The notes under the pieces were generated by a model. The model was not told the origin of the DNA. It saw only the letters and a program-made list of their open reading frames with translations, and ran no database searches. From Cloacimonetes bacterium UBA5456 (lineage in GTDB: Bacteria > Cloacimonadota > Cloacimonadia > Cloacimonadales > Cloacimonadaceae): a DNA stretch of 16,587 nucleotides. The position numbers were made by a program, and so were the translations under genes. Shown in pieces: positions 15,495-16,587 of this stretch (position 1 is its first letter; every line of letters starts with the position of its first letter). The stretch lies in assembly GCA_002427325.1 (NCBI GenBank), contig DIQS01000027.1, positions 14,329 through 30,915 on the forward strand. Direction: 5' to 3'.

Positions 15495-16385
15495 ATGAGA
15501 GAGTGGATAAAAAAACACAGCGAGCACCTGACGCTCGAGGGAAAAAGCCCGCTGACGGTTGAAGGATATGCGATTGATCTTATTCAATTTACGGAGTTTA
15601 TGGAGATTAACTTCCCCGGCACTCCGCCGGACAAAATAGATGTCACCCAGATCCGTGGCTTTTTGCGCGATCTCTCCACAAATGGCGTGGGAAATCGCAG
15701 TCTGGCGCGCAAGATTGCCTCGCTTTCTTCTTGGTTTGCTTTTTTGAGACTGCATAAAGTGCGCACAGACAATCCCATGCTGAAGATCAGGCGTCCGAAA
15801 TATGAGAAAAAGCTCCCCAGATTCTTCACCGAGGAAGAGATGGAACTGCTCTTAAGCATCCCCGATACCTCTGATAAATATGGAGTTCGCAACAAAGCCA
15901 TGCTGGAATTGCTCTACTCCTGCGGATTGAGGTTGATGGAGCTCGCCAATCTCAAACTAAGTGATTTGGATTCAAGGCGTAAGCTGATCAAGGTTTTGGG
16001 CAAAGGCAACAAAGAAAGGATGCTCCCTGTGGGTCAAAAAGCCATGGATAGCATGAATGAATATCTGAAAATCCGCGGTGAATTCGTCACGGATGAAAGC
16101 TCCAACCGCATCTTTCTCACCTCCAACGGCAGGGACTTCGACGCTCCGCAACTCAAAGTAATCTTAGGCAGATACATCGATCTCATCGCGCGCAGCAAGG
16201 GCTATTCACCGCACACAATTCGCCACAGTTTTGCCACCCACATGCTCAATCGCGGCGCCGATATTCGCTCCATCCAAGAATTGATGGGACATGCCCAGCT
16301 TTCGAGCACGGAAATCTATACGCATCTCAGCCTCGAAGACATCAAAGAGGCTTATGAAAAAGGGCATCCGCGCAGTGGGGAATAA
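15495..16385 (+). CDS. XerC/XerD-type tyrosine recombinase
   Basis: This 296-residue protein has the N-terminal SAM-like core-binding domain (about 1-95) and the C-terminal catalytic domain. All six catalytic positions are visible: Arg146 (SCGLRLMEL), Lys170 (LGKGNKER), His240 and Arg243 (HTIRH), His266 (MGHAQLSS) and Tyr275 (IYTHLS). Length and motif spacing match chromosomal XerC/XerD, which resolve chromosome dimers at dif. Upstream in-frame starts exist as far as 15402, but the ATG at 15495 is preceded by AGGAG with seven-base spacing and gives the standard family length. XerC versus XerD versus a single-Xer system cannot be decided from one gene; no dif-like site was recognised nearby. 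It is divergent from the glycan operon. Confidence 0.92.
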   Translation: MREWIKKHSEHLTLEGKSPLTVEGYAIDLIQFTEFMEINFPGTPPDKIDVTQIRGFLRDLSTNGVGNRSLARKIASLSSWFAFLRLHKVRTDNPMLKIRRPKYEKKLPRFFTEEEMELLLSIPDTSDKYGVRNKAMLELLYSCGLRLMELANLKLSDLDSRRKLIKVLGKGNKERMLPVGQKAMDSMNEYLKIRGEFVTDESSNRIFLTSNGRDFDAPQLKVILGRYIDLIARSKGYSPHTIRHSFATHMLNRGADIRSIQELMGHAQLSSTEIYTHLSLEDIKEAYEKGHPRSGE

Positions 16386-16531
16386 GCTCGGTTTTTCTCA
16401 AATCAGCTTTCTTGATGAACATAGCTAAGCTCTTGAATTCCATGCCGATAACTCATATTTCCTGAATATATCATCAAAAACGCGACTTTTCCAAATTTCA
16501 CACAGCCGCATAAGTTCTTGCACTCCCATGT

Positions 16532-16587
16532 CTTACCTATTGGGTTCAGCTCATCATTTGGTGATGATATGCTCATGGCGATGACCA
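16532..16587. repeat. Palindromic intergenic repeat element, right copy (cut by window end)
   Basis: These 56 bases match positions 1-56 without gaps at 42 of 56 positions, and match the reverse complement of the left element slightly better (about 45 of 56 with one gap); both are possible because the element is itself palindromic. The best segment is 16564-16587, which is the reverse complement of 39-62 with 23 of 24 matches. TCATCA (16551-16556) pairs with TGATGA (16562-16567) around a 5-nt loop, at the same place as the left-copy hairpin. The 146 bases between the recombinase stop and this repeat contain no gene or convincing terminator. Confidence 0.7.

Noticed and set aside
16386..16405. 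Intrinsic terminator after the recombinase gene (T-run at about 16391)
   Set aside because: TTTTT is present, but the preceding sequence only offers a 3-bp stem, too weak to call.
15495..16587. Integron: tyrosine recombinase next to a palindromic repeat that might be attC-like
   Set aside because: The spacing between Arg146 and His240 (94 residues) leaves no room for the extra IntI domain, the length is that of XerC/XerD, and the repeats lack the RYYYAAC/GTTRRRY core sites of attC.
1..16587. Composite transposon bounded by the inverted terminal repeats
   Set aside because: The contents are mostly housekeeping genes (purA, ruvB, ftsB-like, xer-type), no transposase is present and the repeats are only about 75-80 percent identical.

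Overview
The window looks like a stretch of chromosome from a Gram-negative, uncultured-type bacterium, probably in the FCB superphylum and perhaps Cloacimonadota. The clues are several signal-peptide beta-barrel outer-membrane proteins (one PorV/FadL-like), a DUF362-ferredoxin protein, dense ATGA-overlapped operons and moderate GC. The phylum call is inference; no rRNA or tRNA gene is present to settle it. Both ends of the window lie in copies of the same palindromic intergenic repeat. This suggests either that the window is a whole assembly contig broken at dispersed repeats, or that the segment is naturally bounded by them.

Layout. Positions 1-93 hold a roughly 93-bp palindromic element. 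A rightward block follows (158-9997): a nitroreductase, an adenylosuccinate synthetase with unusual nucleotide-binding residues, a PorV/FadL-like barrel, a DUF362 protein with two [4Fe-4S] motifs, an FtsB/DivIC-type division protein, a diguanylate cyclase with a large unknown N-terminal region, a MalK/UgpC-type ABC ATPase without permeases, and two more putative outer-membrane barrels. Near-consensus TTGACA boxes precede the nitroreductase, purA and the ABC ATPase, so there are probably at least three transcription units.

The leftward block (15319 down to 9975) reads as one operon: a hexapeptide-repeat acyltransferase, a dolichol-phosphate-mannose-synthase-like glycosyltransferase, RuvB, a Wzx-type flippase and an asparagine-synthetase-like amidotransferase. 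Apart from RuvB these fit surface-glycan assembly or modification. The last gene of the rightward block and the last gene of the leftward block converge and overlap by 23 bp. A XerC/D-type tyrosine recombinase (15495-16385) diverges from the glycan operon, and the window ends inside the second copy of the palindromic repeat.

Most of the content is housekeeping. The least explained items are the structured terminal repeat, whose two copies show a compensatory base-pair change, the PurA with substitutions at its GTP-binding signature, the cysteine-less asparagine-synthetase-like protein in a glycan operon that contains ruvB, and the unknown sensory region of the diguanylate cyclase. I saw no CRISPR array, insertion sequence, prophage or defence system.
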